From CAYJVP01 sp964373615 (GTDB taxonomy: Bacteria; Patescibacteriota; Patescibacteriia; UBA9934; GWF2-40-263), in assembly GCA_964373615.1 (NCBI GenBank), contig CAYJVP010000049.1:1-7692 (forward strand): a DNA stretch of 7,692 bases, written 5' to 3'. Under the pieces are notes generated by a model. The model saw only the letters and a program-made list of their open reading frames with translations, was not told the origin of the DNA and made no database searches. Of this stretch, positions 6,941 through 7,692 are shown in pieces; the first letter of the stretch is position 1; each line of letters begins with the position of its first letter. Made by a program: the position numbers and the translations under genes.

Positions 6941-6973
6941 AAAAGGCCGCCCGATTTCTCGTGGCGGCTTTTT
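6941..6973. terminator. Bidirectional intrinsic terminator between thrS and the minus-strand genes
   Basis: GCCGCC (6946-6951) pairs with GGCGGC (6963-6968); inside, CGA (6952-6954) pairs with TCG (6959-6961) around a TTTC loop. On the plus strand TTTTT (6969-6973) follows, and on the minus strand the complement of AAAA (6941-6944) supplies the T-run, so it can end both converging transcripts. A second GCGGC followed by eight T (6981-6993) could pair with the same left arm as a back-up; there it also encodes the KKAA tail of the minus-strand gene. Confidence 0.85.
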
Positions 6974-6976
6974 GCG

Positions 6977-7351
6977 TTAAGCGGCTTTTTTTTCTTCAAC
7001 CGCCTTTGGCGTCTTGCCAGCGAGGCGCGTTCGAATCTCCTGCCGGATGCGCAGCGACACCTGGTCGCGGCCAGCGCATTCCATGAGGATCATGATCTTA
7101 TTCGTTTCAAGATCTTGTCTCACGCTTTCCACGAGGTGTTCATCCGCATCTGGCTGAACTTCATGCACGAGATGTTCGACGTTTCTCATGACAAATGTCC
7201 ACGCATCGTCGAGCGCCTTTTCTTTCGAGGCGTCAACACGTCCTTCCGTGTCCGGCCTCACATCGCTACGCATTTCCATAAGACTTTTTGCAGCGTTTAC
7301 GCGGCCTTTTTCCACTCGCCGCTCGGCTTTTCGAATGTAGGTTCGTCCCAT
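6977..7351 (-). CDS. Hypothetical charged protein, distal gene of a small minus-strand pair
   Basis: I do not recognise this 124-aa protein. It is soluble-looking, highly charged and probably alpha-helical, with no signal peptide or membrane segment. A middle stretch (about 45-105, ALDDAWTFVMRNVEHLVHEV and onward) looks like a folded helical core; the tail is KAVEEKKAA. The ATG at 7351 overlaps the upstream gene by 55 nt in another frame. An alternative ATG at 7279 (residue 25) would give 100 aa and leave 17 nt after the upstream stop. Neither start has a Shine-Dalgarno sequence, so expression may depend on translational coupling or on a -1 frameshift from the upstream frame. Translation ends just before the shared terminator. 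The minus strand is preferred over the long plus-strand frame here because promoter and terminator both fit it and the plus frame translates to Arg/His/Phe/Ser-rich low-quality protein. Confidence 0.65.
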   Translation of the reverse strand: MGRTYIRKAERRVEKGRVNAAKSLMEMRSDVRPDTEGRVDASKEKALDDAWTFVMRNVEHLVHEVQPDADEHLVESVRQDLETNKIMILMECAGRDQVSLRIRQEIRTRLAGKTPKAVEEKKAA

Positions 7352-7563
7352 GTCGCGTCTTTAGGCGGAGGAACGGTTTTCGCCTCCACAGGCGCTTCGG
7401 CTGCGGGAGCTGCAGGTATCTTGTTGGCTGACGCCTCTTGTCCTCTTTCACGGCGCTCTCGCCCTAACTGATCGGCAAAATATTCTGCTCTCGCCGCTGC
7501 AGCCTCGGGACCGAATGCTTTCCCAACGCGTTCTTCAGGAGCTGGAAGTCCTCGTTCTGGCAT
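7297..7563 (-). CDS. Hypothetical small disordered protein, promoter-proximal gene
   Basis: I do not recognise this 88-aa protein. Residues 1-48 are charged and helical (GPEAAAARAEYFADQLGRERRERG); residues about 49-67 are Ala/Pro/Glu-rich (KIPAAPAAEAPVEAKTVPPP) and probably disordered; the end (ATWDEPTFEKPSGEWKKAA) carries two tryptophans. There is no membrane segment. The ATG at 7563 was chosen because the earlier ATG at 7599 overlaps the -10/-35 spacer of the promoter and so should not be transcribed. No Shine-Dalgarno sequence is visible. The last 55 nt overlap the next gene in the -1 frame, so the two are almost certainly co-transcribed and may work together. Confidence 0.65.
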   Translation of the reverse strand: MPERGLPAPEERVGKAFGPEAAAARAEYFADQLGRERRERGQEASANKIPAAPAAEAPVEAKTVPPPKDATWDEPTFEKPSGEWKKAA

Positions 7564-7589
7564 AAAGATAGATGTTAATTTCAGCCACA

Positions 7590-7618
7590 ATCTTAGCACA
7601 ATTTTGCCGTTTCGTCAA
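7590..7618 (-). promoter_or_regulatory. Minus-strand sigma70-type promoter
   Basis: Read on the minus strand, TTGACG (7618-7613) and TAAGAT (7595-7590) are 17 nt apart, the ideal spacing, and the -10 has a TG extension (TGCTAAGAT). It is the best-matching promoter in the window. Transcription should start near 7583, about 20 nt before the ATG at 7563. Confidence 0.7.
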
Positions 7619-7641
7619 ATCTAGGCAGGGTCTTGTTTTTC

Positions 7642-7650
7642 TGTTACGCT
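7642..7650 (+). promoter_or_regulatory. Extended -10 promoter box of the miaB-like gene
   Basis: TGTTACGCT is nearly the same as the dnaE box (TGCTACGCT) and is likewise followed by TTCCG or TTTCG. Its end is only 9 nt before the ATG, so the mRNA should be leaderless or have a leader of 1-3 nt. No -35 is evident at 17-18 nt. It diverges from the minus-strand promoter at 7590-7618. Confidence 0.5.
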
Positions 7651-7659
7651 TCCGGCGTT

Positions 7660-7692
7660 ATGCCGGCCCCCAAATATCACCTTATCACCTTC
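7660..7692 (+). CDS. miaB: 5' end of a gene, probably miaB (tRNA methylthiotransferase)
   Basis: Only 11 codons are inside the window: MPAPKYHLITF. The stretch KYHLITF resembles the start of MiaB-family radical-SAM methylthiotransferases, in which a (Y)hIITFGCQMN motif carries the first cysteine of the N-terminal iron-sulfur cluster. MiaB adds a methylthio group to i6A37 of tRNAs reading UNN codons. The start fits the -10 box 9 nt upstream and there is no Shine-Dalgarno sequence. The next residues outside the window should read GCQMN if correct. The related RimO and MtaB proteins are alternatives. Confidence 0.5.
   Translation, partial: MPAPKYHLITF

Noticed and set aside
6791..7471. Plus-strand open frame of 226 aa over the thrS end and the minus-strand pair
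   Set aside because: It begins inside the thrS anticodon-binding domain, crosses the terminator, and gives low-quality Phe/His/Ser-rich protein. Promoter and terminator support the minus strand instead.
7564..7599. ATG at 7599 (minus) as start of the 88-aa gene
   Set aside because: It lies in the spacer between the -35 and -10 elements, so it would not be on the transcript.
1..7692. CRISPR array, transposon, toxin-antitoxin or defence system
   Set aside because: No regularly spaced repeats, transposase, nuclease or toxin motifs are visible; the content is mainly housekeeping genes.

Overview
This is a compact bacterial window with three full-length plus-strand genes: DNA polymerase III alpha (dnaE), a single-pass membrane protein of baseplate-J-like type, and threonyl-tRNA synthetase (thrS). 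Two small overlapping minus-strand genes of unknown function follow, and the right edge holds the first 11 codons of a gene that looks like miaB. Several traits together suggest a Patescibacteria/CPR genome, perhaps of the parcubacterial group: a ThrS without its N-terminal TGS domain, a DnaE with a TTTRGSAAGS fingers motif, a membrane protein of a kind I associate with CPR genomes, very short intergenic spaces, and mostly SD-less, nearly leaderless starts. This placement is inference; no rRNA gene is present.

Layout. Positions 1-60 are AT-rich (21 of 60 bases G+C) with no gene I can support. Positions 61-250 form an abruptly GC-rich block (43 of 50 bases G+C at 201-250), packed with perfect hairpins, short direct repeats and a pair of mutually exclusive stems; it does not read convincingly as protein. 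dnaE (352-3888) starts 15 nt after an extended -10 box. The membrane protein (3913-5112) has the only strong Shine-Dalgarno sequence, and its promoter overlaps the dnaE stop codon. thrS (5169-6932) has its own promoter and ends at a hairpin terminator (6941-6973) that serves both strands. Converging on that terminator are two minus-strand genes (7563 down to 6977) that overlap by 55 nt. A 96-bp divergent region (7564-7659) carries their promoter and that of the miaB-like gene.

How the genes relate. DnaE copies the chromosome, ThrS charges tRNA-Thr, and MiaB (if correct) modifies adenosine 37 of tRNAs; the membrane protein probably sits in the cell envelope. They are housekeeping genes with individual promoters rather than one pathway. 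The observations most worth following are the structured GC-rich block upstream of dnaE, the loss of metal ligands in the DnaE PHP domain, the shared TGnTA(n)3T promoter box at five starts with near-leaderless mRNAs, and the overlapping unknown gene pair, which may involve frameshifting. I see no CRISPR array, transposase, phage cassette, tRNA or rRNA.
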